A DNA stretch of 64,000 bases, taken from positions 197,001-261,000 of the forward strand of contig JAFEMH010000522.1 in assembly GCA_022495995.1 (NCBI GenBank), written 5' to 3'. This DNA comes from Adenophora triphylla var. japonica. Taxonomy: Eukaryota > Streptophyta > Magnoliopsida > Asterales > Campanulaceae. Position numbers and translations under genes: made by a program. Below the pieces are notes generated by a model. It saw only the letters and a list, made by a program, of their open reading frames with translations, was not told the origin of the DNA and did not search any database. Within the stretch, counting starts at the first letter, position 1; each line of letters starts with the position of its first letter. Positions 9,567 to 21,256 of the stretch are shown piece by piece.

Positions 9567-11093
9567 ATGGATTCTTCGTACGTCCCTAGAATTTTGCCGA
9601 GGCTTTCGCAGGAGAGGCAAGCACACTTCCTTGAGCAGCTGAAAACGTGGATGCGGCGCCGTATGAGGCATCAGAGACGGGCTTTCGAGGTAAGGTTTCG
9701 TCTTTGCTCGATTTGGTCTTTTAAGGAGTTGGTTCCTGATTGGGATTTGTTATGCGGCCGCCGCGAAGTTCTGGGACGTTAGGAGGCACGTGTACTGTTT
9801 CTCCTATAATGAAATGGTGCCCACTTTTGAGGATTTTCGGGCTTTGATTGGAGGACCTGGAGGTGGAGGCCATCTCGCTTCCTTTGATTGGTGGCGCCGC
9901 GCGAGCGTGAAGCTTGCAGACTTTCTTCGTGCTTCGTTGGAAGAAGTGCAGGCATGATCCTTGATTCGGGTCATATCGACATTTCCGAGCCGCCTGAGCG
10001 GTTCATGGTTGATGATGAGAGTGACGTCTCTTGGGATGTATTTGCCTTGTGCGTGATGGCGACGCTTTTTCCGGTCCGGCCTCCTTGGCATTTGTGATGG
10101 CGCTTGCTAGATGTGGTAGGGCACCGCAGAGCCGGAGAGGATATTGTCCCGTTGGTGCCGGGGGAGACTCTTCATGGTATCGACCGTCCGGCGACTGGGG
10201 ATCGTTTTATGAGAGGGGGAAGCCCCGCTTTGCTCACCTTGTGGCTGCGAGAGAGACTTCAGGCCATGTCCGAGGCTCCGACGTCGTTTAGCCCGTGGTC
10301 ATTTGCTCGGCGACCTCTTGTGTTGGATATGGATCAGTCCGCCCGGGAGAGATGGATGGCACACTTGGTACGCATCGATCCGCCGGTGGGTTCCGCACCG
10401 GGAGGATCGAGACCAGGAGGGTCTTGCAGAAGGGTCCTACGTTGTCGAGTTCCAGGTTTGTCTTGGTCCTCCTTCTATATTCCGTCGCTTGTTTCCCGGC
10501 AGCTTGGGATGAAGCAGAGCCTTTGTTGGGCCGGGATGACCTTGCTACCGCGGAGGTAGTTCCTCTTTGTATGGCAGCTTCCAGTGTTCCTTCTTGTATT
10601 TTCCGAGGGTATGGAAGTATTCCGCTTTCCCTCCCGCGGTACTCCTTAGACGTCTGGGAGCGTTGTATTGACGACTCAAGCATCCGGCCCGGTATGAGCA
10701 AAGCTGGCAGTCCCCTGTGTGGTCTTGGAGAGCAAGTGCGTGTAGCGATTCCTGGGACCCGGCTGCCGTAGTAGCTATTGCCTTAGGAGTTCCGAAGCCC
10801 GGTCCGACCCTTTCGATGTGACGGAGACACTTTGTTTGACTACGAGACTAGAGTTGACCGACCGACAGGGAGAGGTCCTCTTTACGCACGCGCAGGAGGA
10901 GATCCGAGCCGAAGCACGGCGAATGAAGCCCCGAGAGCTACCGGATTGTTTGACTCTACGGGGAGGACCCCGCATCTCTGACCGAGAGACGCAGAGTTGG
11001 TTCACGTGGAGCGAAAGAAGACTCGCCGGGACGCGGGAAGAAAGGAAAGAATGGCGAGGGGACAAGCGCAGATGGCGCGGAATGACTTCCTAG
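9567..11093 (+). pseudogene. Antisense gene 2 of Gypsy A: DUF7745/PMD-like protein, frameshifted
   Basis: Starts MDSSYVPRILPRLSQERQ at 9567. Reading on through several frames gives FKELVPDWDLLC, then FWDVRRHVYCFSYNEMVPTF and EDFRALIGGPGG, then WDVFALCVMATLFPV, then LLTLWLRERLQAM and ARERWMAHLVRIDPPV. The 'fall in front of a barley-like' F-x-Y-x-E-M-V-P-T-x-E-x-F-x-A-L-I-G pattern and the later order resemble the DUF7745-type proteins often annotated within plant Gypsy elements, related in layout to PMD proteins. The C-terminal part (10818-11093) is charged, rich in Arg and Glu. At least four frame changes are needed, so the copy is broken. Its orientation is opposite to the element's gag-pol. 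The family call is by recognition, not alignment. Confidence 0.5.
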
Positions 11094-11123
11094 GTATCCA
11101 TTCATTGCATTGCAAACACATTA

Positions 11124-11817
11124 TTAGTTAAATGTATTAAGCTGTCTTTTAGCATGTTGTGAACTTGAGAGTAGACCGTGCTTGAACTCATCAAGAAATG
11201 TTGTAACCGTTAGTGATTTGTGATTTACTTTTAAAGCTTTGTCGAGACGCAAGATCTCTTGTTTGCCTTTGCTTCTGTTGTGCACTTTGTCGGCGTCCAT
11301 CTTTGGACTTTTCTGCTGCATTTGCGGACCGAAGGCCTGGGCCCCGACGGCAATCTCCTTTGCCGAGGCTTTCAGTGCTTGGCCGAGAGGTTGAATGCTC
11401 CCCCGACAAGTCGTTGACGGTCTTTTCGTAGCTTCCTTGCCGCTTGTTGGCGTCGGGCTCTTGACCTCAATTCGCAGCCTTCGCTCGAGCTTCTTTTGTT
11501 TTTTTTTTTGTGAGCCCTTGCTCGAGCTCTTTTTTTGTGAGTCCTTGCTCGAGCTCTTTTTTTTTTTGTGAGCCCTTGCTCGAGCTCTTTTTTTTTTTTT
11601 TGAAGCGCGTGAGGGCGAAGACAAGCCCCCGGCTTGGAAGCGTACATGAGTCACCGCTTGATGCCGAGTGACCCTCGGATGTCCTTGGATGTTGCCGCCG
11701 TCGTTTGACTTGGTCAAGGTGACCGCCGGGCGTGTTCTTGAAAAGTGCGTAGCTTGATGGAGGTCTTGATTGACATTCAAACTTTTGACTTTTTTGTGTA
11801 TTTTTAGACCGGACCAA
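11124..11817 (-). other. Gypsy A Lys/Arg-rich low-complexity segment after integrase
   Basis: Several overlapping minus-strand frames are open only because of tandem copies of CTCGAGC plus poly-T (11487-11605), which read as Lys/Arg/Ser-rich peptide in all frames. A similar segment is in Gypsy B (41859-42640). I do not regard it as a proven protein. Confidence 0.4.
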
Positions 11818-11822
11818 TTAAG

Positions 11823-11864
11823 GTTGCCTACGTTCCTGACTAGAGGGCTCAGTCTGCGTAGTTC
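11823..11864. other. CTACG/CGTAG hairpin module, Gypsy A internal copy
   Basis: CTACG at 11828-11832 can pair with CGTAG at 11857-11861. The context GGTTGCCTACGTTCC ... CGTAGTTCG is shared with 41829-41875 in Gypsy B. Confidence 0.55.
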
Positions 11865-11868
11865 GACA

Positions 11869-13190
11869 CTACATGGAGTGCCAAGAGATGCACAGCTTGT
11901 TCTTCTTTAGGCGAAGTATCTCGCGAAGTTTGCTTCCGTTGACCGGATTCATGAAGGGATTGCCGTCTAGGTCCGCTCGCTTCATGGCGCTCCGGAGAAG
12001 ATCTTTTGAACCACGAAAGGGCCGATCCATGTGGGTTCCCATTTTCCCAAAGGGGTTGGTTCGAGTGGGAGGCTTTTCTTTGAGTACAAGGTCACCTTCC
12101 CCGATGTCTCGGGATTTGACTTTCTTGTCGAAAGCTCTAGCCATCCCGCTTTGATAGGCTCCTGACGTGTTCCATGGCCTTTAGTCGTCGCTCGTCTAGC
12201 GTGAGCCAATTCGTCATGTCGGCTTCGAGCCATTCGACTTCGTTGATGTCATTTTCCAAAGAAGACTCTGAGTGAGGGAATTTCTAGCTCGATGGGAAGG
12301 ACCGCTTCCATCCCGTACGTCGTGGCAAATGGGGTTTCTCCCGTGGTCGTTTCCGACCGATGTGCGGTAGCCCCAAAGTGCAAGGTGCAGCTTCGGGCCA
12401 ATCTCGTCCTCGGGTGGTCATTTTTCGGATGATCCGTTCGAGGGTTTTGTTTGTCGCTTCCACGGCGCCGTTTGTTTGTGGCCGGTAGGGAGAAGATTTG
12501 TGGCGTGTGATCTTGAATTCAGCCAAAGCCTGTCGAATTCCCCTTCGAAGTGTGAGCCGTTGTCCGATATGACCTCATTTGGGATGCCGTATCGGCAGGT
12601 GATGTTTTCCTTTAGGAAATGCGCGACCTTCTTGGAGGAGAGTACCTTTGTAGGACTTGGCTTCGACCCATTTGGTGAAGTAGTCGATGGCTACTAAGAT
12701 TGAACTCGTGACCGTTGCCGCCCGGCGGAGCGATTTTCCCGATGACGTCAATTCCCCAAGTGGCAAAGGGCCAAGGTGTAGTCATGCAAGAGAGATCGTG
12801 GGGCGGCAGATGATTGAGGTTGGAGAACCGTTGGCACTTGTCGCAGCCTTCGGACAAAGTGGATGCAATCCGCTCCATGGAGATCCAAAGAGTAGCCCAT
12901 CCCGAGAATGATTTGCATCGTGGCTCGCGTTCATGTGGGGACCGCAAGCCCCATTGTGGACTTCGTTCATGAACTTGTTTGCTTCTTCTTGGCTGATGCA
13001 GCGTAGGAGTGGCCCATGGTAGCGTTTCTTGTATAGCATGTCCCCGAGGATGACGAAGTGAGAGGCAAGGCGTTTTAGGGCCATGATGCTCTTGGTTTTG
13101 ACCCCTTCTGTGTGTGGGTCTTCCTTGTTCATGAAGGTGGTTTCCCCGCTCTTGAGGTATTGGAAAATCTTGGTTTATGCTGGAAATGGC
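11869..13190 (-). pseudogene. Gypsy A integrase remnant
   Basis: Read leftwards: an N-terminal zinc-binding region around 13130-12900 (LYKKRYHGPLLRCISQEEA then VHNGACGPHMNA); a core with CQRFSNLNHLPPHDLSCMTT, PWPFATWGIDVIGKIAPPGG and, after frame changes, the terminal SSPYRPQTNGAVEATNKTLE (about 12510-12450); and a C-terminal stretch MARAFDKKVKSRDIGEGDLV (about 12144-12080). These are the expected integrase blocks of Tat-type Gypsy elements in the right order. The element's integrase would insert the cDNA into the host genome. At least three frameshifts break the gene. Confidence 0.8.
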
Positions 13191-13593
13191 GTCGAACTTG
13201 CGTCTCTTTGGCTCTTCAAAGAATCTTGCAAATCGTTGTGATTAAAACCTTCTGCACTGGGCCCGGTTTTTCTCTCGTTTGACAACATGCTTAAATGTTT
13301 GCTTGATGCATTTATTTAATTAATGTGTTTGCCTTTTGTATAGATGAATTTAACTGTTTTGATTAGTTAATGTCATCATTTGTTAAAGATGCAATGAAAT
13401 GATTTTTTAGGAAGGTCGGACCTTTTATTGAAAGCGTGAAGACTGTACATTGTTGATCAAAGATTCACAATCGTCGGGCGTAAAGCCGTCAAAAGACTCA
13501 AAAGATGTGAATAGACAGACAACAAGACTCGAAGCTAGACTATAGGCGACGAGGGATTGGACCAGGCTTCATTACTCTTGGATGGCTGTAGCT
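13191..13593. other. Gap where RT and RNase H would be expected
   Basis: Only about 400 bp separate integrase from protease remnants, with AT-rich sequence and stops in all frames. A Gypsy RT plus RNase H needs well over 1 kb, so both domains are absent. Confidence 0.75.
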
Positions 13594-14757
13594 CTAGAGG
13601 GAGTGGTGCTGGTTCAGGTGGCCAATCTTCCCTTGGCATGAGTCCCGGAAAGTAGCTTGCATGCGGTTCGATTTCAAACCAGATCGCGGAGGTTTTTGGC
13701 TGCTCCCCTGATGTCCCTCCATTAGTGTTGCCACCACCCTGGGGGTTTTTGATGATAGAAGTCGCCGAGGGCTACTTCTAGGAGGGCGAAGCATTCGCCG
13801 ATTCGGAGTTGATTCTTGCCGATGTTGATCACTTTCATAGAATCCGCCTCTTTATCCGGGATCTTTGCTTGGACGACGTTTACAATGTCCGATTCGAGCG
13901 GGCATGCTATATCTCCTTCCCCGATTAAGCCTTGGAGGAGGTTGCGCCACTGCTCGTCCAGTCGGACACCGGAATGTTGAATTGAACTAAGCCGTGATGG
14001 CCGTCCCCGTAAGATCCGAGAGTGTCGGCTAGAGGGTTGTCTTGTACCGGGGATCGGTGATGAGCCGCTTTGCAAGAGGGTTTTCGCGAAGTAAGTGGTC
14101 TACTCCTCGATCAATCTCCATTAGGGCATCCATCTCTTGATCCTCTCTCAAGCATTCTTCACGCCGCATATATCGTAGTTGTCATCCCGACCCATGAGTT
14201 CTTCAATTTCCACTGTCGCGGCTTAGAGCGTGGATGTAAGGATCCACTTCGTAGCGGGACAGTAGGAGAATCATCTGGAGAAGAGTATTCGGTCATGTCG
14301 GGACCTTCTTCTCGGGTCATAGCTTGCCGGCCAAGCACTTGCCATTGCACCGCTTCCGCGGATCACTTCGATCGCTCCATTGGCATTGATGAATTTCACG
14401 CATTGGTGAAGAGTAGATGATACCGCTTTCATCCGATGTATCCAAGGTCGTCCCAACAAAGCAGAGAAGGTGGGTTTGATTTCCACGACTTGGAACTCTA
14501 CCGACTCCGCTTGTACGTCGAATTGGATCCTCAAATTGATGACTCCTACGATTGGTCGTGCGGTGGAATCGTAGGCTCGGATTACCCGAGGTGAAGGCCT
14601 TATCGTAGAACGGTCGATGCGGAGTCGTTTCAATGTGCTCAAAGCGATGATGTTGATCGGCGGAGCCGTTATCAATCAAGACGTTCGGGAGGAAGAACAT
14701 CTCTATCTTTATGAGGATGAGGAGGGCTTCGTTGTGCCGATTCTCACATATTGGCAA
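13594..14757 (-). pseudogene. Gypsy A protease remnant
   Basis: The frame at 14675-14271 carries the retropepsin fold pattern of Tat-type elements: VIRAYDSTARPIVGVINLRI, then FSALLGRPWIHRMKAVSSTL and HQCVKFI. The same block occurs in Gypsy B (VKAYDSTSRTVLGVATL ... AILGRPWLHQMNGMASTLHQ). The upstream part, with LIDNGSA in another frame near 14680 (the expected catalytic D-x-G region reads DNGSA), is shifted by an indel. Polyprotein cleavage would be its role. The frame is broken at both ends. Confidence 0.75.
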
Positions 14758-16845
14758 GTCATCGTCTCGTGAAGGCTAAACCGCTTCCCGTGCTACCGTT
14801 GACTCCGCCTCTCGGGGAACGTTCGATCCATCCATTTGTATGCCTCTGGCCGGGGCAAAGATCGTAGGGAGACAGCTGCCCTCGGGCGTTCTTGTCGGAA
14901 TTCCCGGTCACGAGATCTCTTGACTGGTTTCACGCTCCCCGTAGCGGACAAAGATGCCGACGGTTTCGGAAATTGCAGTGGGTCCGCTCTCGCTTGGAGT
15001 TTCGTCAAAGGCTATTGAGTTTACCCCCGTCGTTCGGGGAATGGATTTCCGATGGTATCGGGACCACGAGGGCGTTCCAATTTTCCTCCTCAATGAGCCC
15101 TCGGACCACCCGCTTGAGTACGAAGCAATTGTCGGTGGTGTGGCCGGGGTAGTTGTGGAAGGCGCAAAGGTTTGCTCATATCCATGTTGGGTTTGAGGGT
15201 CTTCGGTTGGAAATTCTCGAGTGGTTTGAGAAGATTTCGCTTCACCAAAGCTTCAAATACTTGACCCAAGGGCATTTCCAGGTTATCTAAATGCCGGAAC
15301 CGTGGGAAGCGAGGGGGTTGTTATTCTTTGGGGCCGCTTGATCGCGGTTTACTTGAGCTCCGTTCCGAATGTAGTGCACTGTTCCGCCGCTTCCTTTCCT
15401 TTGGTCGGGCAGGAGTTGAAGTTGCCTGTGTTTGTTCGATAGCGGTAAGATGAGGCAGGGGTTGTCTGCCTTTTGAAGACTCGTAGTCTTTTCAAACTTT
15501 GTCCCAAATAAGGACCATGGCACGGAGATCCGGATAGAAATGGTGGCCGATCAAGGTTCTCAAAGATGGCTTGAGGCAGAATGGAAGATGTCCATCTCGC
15601 TTCTTCTTTGGAAAGTGGATCCATTATCTCGCTTAGCTTCCAGCTCCATCTTTTGTAGAACTCGCCCACTGGTTCGTCATCCTTTTGTTCGGTGGCTTGC
15701 GTGTCATGGCGATTTGTTTCCCATTCAAGATTGGCGCGGTACTTCTCCAGAAGATTTCACCGATCTCGATCCCATGTGGAGCGGTTTTCTCGCCTTCACA
15801 TTGAGGAACCACCTTAGTGCCGTGGATTTGAGGGAATGCCGAAAATGATCTCGCCATCTCGTTGAGGGGTTGCCCCTTTGGCTCTCATACCCAGGACGTA
15901 GGTGTCGATGTGGGTTTTTGGGCATTCTGTTCCGTCAAACTTTTCCATTTCCGGCATCCTGAACTTTGGAGGGAGGGGGACCACTTTGTTCGGATCGCAG
16001 AGGCGTGAGGGAGTCCTTCCGAGAACTAGCTATCTTGCCTTGCATGTCTTTCATCTGTTCGATCAACCAAGCCATGTGAGGATCGGTAGGTTGAGGAGGG
16101 TTTCCATTTTCAGGGACGGAAACCGAAGATGGAGGTGGATTGGCTGATGGGATCGCCATTCGGGAGTCTTGGGGAGGTAGTTGAGTGTATACCAACCCAT
16201 ACCCTGGGGTGTTGAAGTTGAGGGCGTGATTGCTAGGTCCGCTAAGGGTTGTGTTTGGGAACCTGGGAAACGATTCGTTAGCCCCAATCGCGTACTAGCA
16301 GTGGCAAACTTGAGATGTCGGGATATCCGCTCGATGCCCGTCCCCGGTAAGAATGGGGACTTTTGATTGTGGTTGCGAGGCTCGTATAGAGGCAAAGGAT
16401 TGAATCCCGGGGGATACCGAGATGCATTGGGATCTCGCGGAGCAGCACGTATGTGTGCCGTTGGTACCGAGCTTGATGTGCGTGAGCCGGGAAACCGACC
16501 GTGCCGAGGCGGGCATGCCTGAGCCGCTGACCGACGCCCGAGGGGAGCTTTGAGCGAGAGCCGCTGCGTTGCCGGGATCTCGTAGCTTGGCGGAGGCGGG
16601 ACCCGCCGATAGCTTTGAGAAACCGGGGAGCCGAGTATATCTTCGTCTTCTATGAGAACAAAGGTTCCATCGTGTTGGGGAACCGCAACCGTTCCTCGAA
16701 GACGCAAGGTGTCTACGATCCAGCTTGCCGTTCCTCTTGGCGCTTCTTGATGGTTTCGAAGGCTCGCAGACCTCCTCCATTGTCTCGGGAGGTTCCTTAG
16801 TGGCGGGGTTCCGTTTCCCTCACCGTTATCCGTTGATCCCGTCAC
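14758..16845 (-). pseudogene. Gypsy A gag remnant
   Basis: Begins near 16845 (MTGSTDNGEGNGTPP) with a disordered Pro/Arg-rich N-terminus. A capsid-like core is at about 15925-15540, pieced from several frames: LKSTALRWFLNVKARKP, then EFYKRWSWKLSEIMDPLSKE. This is the usual Retrotrans_gag arrangement in Tat elements. The region 14758-15300 links gag to protease and keeps only short frames. NGTPP near the N-terminus is shared with the Gypsy B gag. Many frameshifts are present. Confidence 0.65.
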
Positions 16846-18164
16846 GGGGAGTAGCGGACGGTGCGGACCGTTGAACCGGAAGGGCTATCGGACCTTGTGA
16901 CCTCGATACCGAAAAGGCGGCTTCCTGTATTCTCAACCACTCTCGGTTCGCCGGAGGGGGTGACGGGCAAGGTTTAGACACGTGAATGGCCTAACGGGAT
17001 AAAAGGGGGAAAGCTCACGTGGCATGCGGTTTCCGTTTCTTTTATTTTTGATTTTTTTGTTGTTTTAATTTACTTAAAACATGTTTTCTCGTAGTCCTAG
17101 GTAGGTTGGAAAAGATTGCTCTTCTTTTCGCAACTATGCTAGATCCCGGGTCGCCGGAGACCATCCGTGCGGCTATAAGCCCCTCGTTTTGCACCCGTAT
17201 TTCGACATCCCAGTGGTGGACACTCTGTGCGAGGGTCCTATAGTGCAAGCGGTTTCCACCGGCCTAAAAGAAAATCGAACCTAAGGACCGAGCCTCGTCA
17301 TGTTCGTTTTGATGCGTTAGCCATGTGAATAGTGAACCGAGTCGGCCACTCGAGTCAAGATCGTGTCAAGAGTTCGGCATGACCTTCTCTTGCTTTGCTT
17401 GCGCAAGGGATCTCGTGACGTTAGGCGTTGGTCGGGTCATATCGTCATGGCCGACGTATCAAAGGCGTGATGACATGGTGTCATGTGAGCATGGATGTAT
17501 ATCCGGGACGGAACATCGTCTGGGTGTAGCTTCGAAATCAAGATCGTGTCAAGATTTTAGCATGACCTTTCATCGCTGCTTGCGCAAGGGATCTTGAGTT
17601 CCGAGCCTTGACTCGTAAAATGGCCGGCATGGTATATGTATCCAGCCGTATGACACCTGACCGGGTAAAACCAACCGAGTCCGGACAGAGTGTGACTCAA
17701 GACTCAAACGTGCGTGGTTGACGCCGGCTAGGATGGGATGTTTGGAATGATCCCGTGCGCGCCCAAGAGGCCTAGGAAGACCAAACGGATCGCAACCGAG
17801 ACCACTCCGGGTTGAGGGTTGTAGTGTGCGTGTATCCGAGGCAAAGAAGCGCGTAGCGTGCGGTGTAACCGAGGCAAGAAGCAGTGAGTAGAGTGCGGTG
17901 TAACCGAGGCAAGAAAGGCGCGTAGTGTGCGGTCTCTAAAATTCTTTTTCCGAGTAAAATGTAAGTTTTTTTGAAGAATTTTAAATGTATGCACAGTATG
18001 TATATTGATGCATTTTTTTTGTATTTTTATTTTTTGTAAAATAAAAACGAAGCACGTGCACACACACACAACATGCTTAAAGGAAGGGGTAAAATGAAAG
18101 TTTGACCTCATCATCGTTTTTAAAAATCTTTTGTTTTGTTTAAAAGTTTTTAAAACAAAATATT
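16846..18164 (-). other. Gypsy A untranslated leader
   Basis: No coding sequence. Several blocks are shared with the Gypsy B leader: GTTGGAAAAGATTGCTCTTC (17106 / 47088), ATAAGCCCCTCGTTT (17175 / 47156), GATCGTG-CAA...GGCATGACCT (17359 / 47345), and a triplicate GTGTGCGGTGTA(A)CCGAGGCA array (17826-17935 / 47791-47868). Because the families are otherwise diverged here, these blocks may be packaging or dimerisation signals (inference). Confidence 0.6.
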
Positions 18165-18180
18165 CCCCAATGAGTCGCCA
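18165..18180 (-). other. Gypsy A primer-binding site
   Basis: On the minus strand TGGCGACTCATTGGGG follows the 5' LTR after two bases. The same core TGGCGACTC is the site in Gypsy B, D and E. It begins TGG, as expected for annealing to a tRNA CCA end; I do not assign the tRNA. Confidence 0.8.
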
Positions 18181-18182
18181 AC

Positions 18183-19594
18183 CGAAATTACCCGGATCCG
18201 AGAAGGCCTCGCGGCCCGCATCTCGGCATTTCCCCGCTTGCGGCGTTTCGTGGAGGTGTCTCGCCGTTTGTTTTCGCATTTGTAGAGTCGCCACGCCGTT
18301 TTTATTAAGCCCAAAACATTGAAAAGGGCATCGCTTAAAGATAATTTTAAACTGCTTTTTGTGTGATGAGATTTTGAGTTCGGAGGTCGATGACTCCTCT
18401 GGGAAGAGAATATTAGAATATTAGAGCTCACTCCGAGTAGCCTCGTAAAACGAGTCTTTCTGATACCCCTAATATCCTTTAAATGTTGTGTGTGTGTGTG
18501 TGTGCTTTTAAAAATGCATGTCAGATCGGATGTCTACATTGTATGCTATGTATGGAAAATGTATTGAAATAGTAATGGAAGGAAGCCTTACCAATGTTGG
18601 TTCGTGTCTGCCTTCCGCCGGGAATGGTGTTTGAGGTCGGAGTAGCGTTCCGGCACGGATCGGGATTGCTTCGGGAGATGCCGGTTGTCCGCGGACGCAG
18701 TTTCGGCGTGAGTTGAGATTGTAGCCGCGCTCGCGCAGGTTCGGCGTGCGTGGGATCGCCGGGATCACTCGGGCAGGTTCGGCGTGCGTTGTGGTGGCAG
18801 GAGTCACTCGGGCGTAGTTTCGGCGTGGTTTGGGATCGTCGGTTTGACTCGGAAAGAGCCGGACACCGTGGAAAGACTGTGCAAGGCCTCTGAGTACCAC
18901 GAGGGGCCTCAGAGTACCTCGAGAGTGCCTCGGGGCAGCGCGGAGCCGTCTCGGAGCGCTGGAGGCTTCTGAGCACCACAAGGGAGCTCGGAAGGCCTCG
19001 GAAGGATCCGAAAGGGGCCAGGAGTGCCTCAAGAGGACTTAGAGGGGAGCCGTAAGGCTAAGGGAGGAAGAGAGAAGAGGGAGGTGTGTGAAAATGAGGA
19101 GGGGGAGCCCTCTATTTATAGTAAAAATTTCGGAGCAAAGAGGTCCGTACGGACCTTCTTGGTTATCCGTAATTTTGGATTTCCTCGATTTGAGGGAATC
19201 TCGCAATGATGGTGAATATTCGGAATGATGGTGTCCCCGAGCAATAAGGTCCGTACGGACCATCTTGCATGCAAAGAGGTCCGTACGGACCAACTCTGCA
19301 GGGGAGTAATCATTTCTTCCGGATTTGAGGGAATATTGTGGACTTTAAGGGGATTTAGTAATCATTGACACAAAGAGGTCCGTACGGACCTTAATTGCTT
19401 TTCCGATTTCCCCGAAAATTCCCAAAAGGTCCTTTTGTCCCTTTTATCCCAGAAGGCTCCTCCCTTGGTTTGGTTGGGGGTTTGAGAGGGTTTAGAGAGG
19501 GTTTTGAGTGAGAGGGGTCGTCGAGACTGCGATGATGAGTCTGCGGTGCTTCCCGTGTGTTTGAAAGGGTGTGATCCAGATTGGGGTACTTACA
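18183..19594 (-). repeat. Gypsy A 5' LTR
   Basis: Pairs with 2427-3862; the terminal base is C instead of T (CGAAATTACCC). It carries a minus-strand TATA box at 19112-19121 and four GGTCCGTACGGACC palindromes at 19142, 19248, 19278 and 19377, all intact and all upstream of the TATA box. GAGTCGCCA (18285-18293) repeats the primer-binding core 113 bp from it. Confidence 0.9.
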
Positions 19595-19707
19595 AAACCG
19601 CAGATTTGAAACCGCACCTGAAGTTCCTACTCCAGATGCAACTCCTAGGGAAGAAGAAGTTGAGAATTCCCCTATCCAGCTTATAGAACCTCTTCGTCAA
19701 CTTACAT
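19595..19707 (+). pseudogene. Copia-2-type pol fragment
   Basis: Nearly identical to 25049-25161 within Copia-2 pol (integrase-RT linker), starting AAACCGCAGATTTGAAACCG and ending CTTACAT, where the LTR at 19708 begins. In the intact copy CTTACAT is followed by TCCATGAC. It shows that a Copia-2 family member inserted into pol of another. Confidence 0.9.
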
Positions 19708-21186
19708 TGTTGGGTATGCATATTTTAATCCTCCTATTTTGTATTAGATTTGATTGATACCATAACCTACTGTCTATTTTAAGGACTTTAGGACCCTATG
19801 TAATGAAGCTTAGACTTCAATTTTTTAGCTAAGTCCATTTTATAGAATAAGTTAAAATTAGGTCAAGACCGCACAAGACTCATTGAATTGGAGAATTGCA
19901 AGCCGCTAGCCGTAACCGCCTATGAACCGCACATGCAAACCGCATGAGGAACTCCTAGTTGGAATCTCAAGCTACTACAAGGCAACCGCTGATAAACCGC
20001 ACCTGCGCAGCCGCATCTCCAACCGCTCAGCGCAACTCCCCGGTAACCAACCGCACTTCATCAACCGCATCTACACCAACCGCATCCAATGATTGAAGAC
20101 TTGAAGTGAACCACTTTTTACCGTTGGAATCCACGTCAAAGAATATCAAAAGTCAACCACTAAATCTTGTCACGTGATTCAATGTCGAGAAGATCTCGCA
20201 AGGATCTTGAAAAGGTGATAGGTGTCCTAACCTCATTGCTTGCACTGAGCCCGATCGCCTTTATCTCAGCAACTGCACTCAAAGGACAAAAGTGGATATT
20301 GTGGACCAATGGGATATCATCAAGTACTGTCCTTGCAACAGCTGTATCCAACGGCTAGTTTCTTGATGCTTGAGTATAAATACCCCTAATCTTCTCCATT
20401 TGAAGATTGCTTGAGAAATTTGAAAGTGCTGTGTTCATAGAAGCTGAAGCTCTGCCCAGAAATTCATAAATCCTTTGAATCTTCATTTTCTACCTTCAAA
20501 AAATATTCCCCAGCCCAGAAATCAAGCCTTAACACATCAAGAATCATTGTGCTCTACATCTCATAGATTTAAAGAGCCTTGATCTTGTTCTCACACACAC
20601 ACCTCACTTGTTTAATCACATAGATTAAACACTTGAGATACACTGGTTATAGTCTTAGGATTTGATCTTCATAGAATAGATTTTAGATTTGAGTATTGAT
20701 CTTTGTAACTTGTAATCTCTCATACTCATAGTAAAATCACTCTTGAAAATCCAAGACTAACCATCTTGGTAGTGGACGTAGATCATTTATCGATTGAACC
20801 ACTCCAAATCACGTGTTCTTATATTTCTGCATTTATATTTCTTGTGATTACTAATTATTTATCTTTGTCTCTGTTTGATCTTATTTTAGTTATCCATTAT
20901 TGTGAAATAGTGTTTGGAGTTAACATTGTCAAAAATACACGTGTTTGTAAAACTGCACTTTCCAAAACCGCAATACCAAACCGCTTTACAAACCGCCTCT
21001 ATCAAACCGCTTTACACTCTATAATTCCGCTGTGCATTTTACACCTTCACTTGCAGTCTATTATCAACTGCAAGAGATTTTGTAAGCAAGAGGTTTAATT
21101 TTTAAAAGAGGGCAAAAAATTTGAAACAGCTATTCACCCCCCCTCTAGCTGTATTTTCACCCTTGTTGCCACCTTTGGGACCAACA
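19708..21186 (+). repeat. Copia-2 5' LTR
   Basis: TGTTGGGTATGC...GGGACCAACA, 1479 bp, paired with 32224-33716. It is unusually rich in AACCGC (over a dozen copies, concentrated at 19890-20080 and 20960-21025). It ends in a pyrimidine run and TAGCTGTATTTTCACCCTTG shared with the 3' LTR. Confidence 0.93.
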
Positions 21187-21188
21187 AG

Positions 21189-21200
21189 TGGTATCAGAGC
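21189..21200 (+). other. Copia-2 primer-binding site
   Basis: TGGTATCAGAGC two bases after the LTR; this is the usual Copia site complementary to initiator tRNA-Met. Confidence 0.93.
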
Positions 21201-21256
21201 TAACACATTTTAAAACCACTGTTTTTCAAGCTTAACAACTTGTGTGCCGATTCAAT

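Larger units (their letters stand above)
2427..19594 (-). mobile_element. Gypsy A: Ogre/Tat-type Ty3/Gypsy retrotransposon without reverse transcriptase
   Basis: Minus-strand element with LTRs at 2427-3862 (3') and 18183-19594 (5'). The primer-binding site (18165-18180, read leftwards TGGCGACTC...) adjoins the right LTR. Going leftwards the order is leader, gag, protease, integrase, Lys-rich segment, two antisense (plus-strand) genes, tandem repeats, then the 3' LTR. RT and RNase H are missing. Antisense genes between pol and the 3' LTR, and tandem repeats in the 3' region, are known in the Tat/Ogre group. The bases flanking the two ends (ACATG and AAACC) do not match, so the ends come from different insertion events or the locus was deleted after insertion. 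Confidence 0.85.

Noticed and set aside
9567..9690. Short exon ending at a GTAAGG donor in antisense gene 2
   Set aside because: A donor-like sequence is present, but the downstream frame reads through into matching protein text without needing an intron, so I did not annotate splicing.
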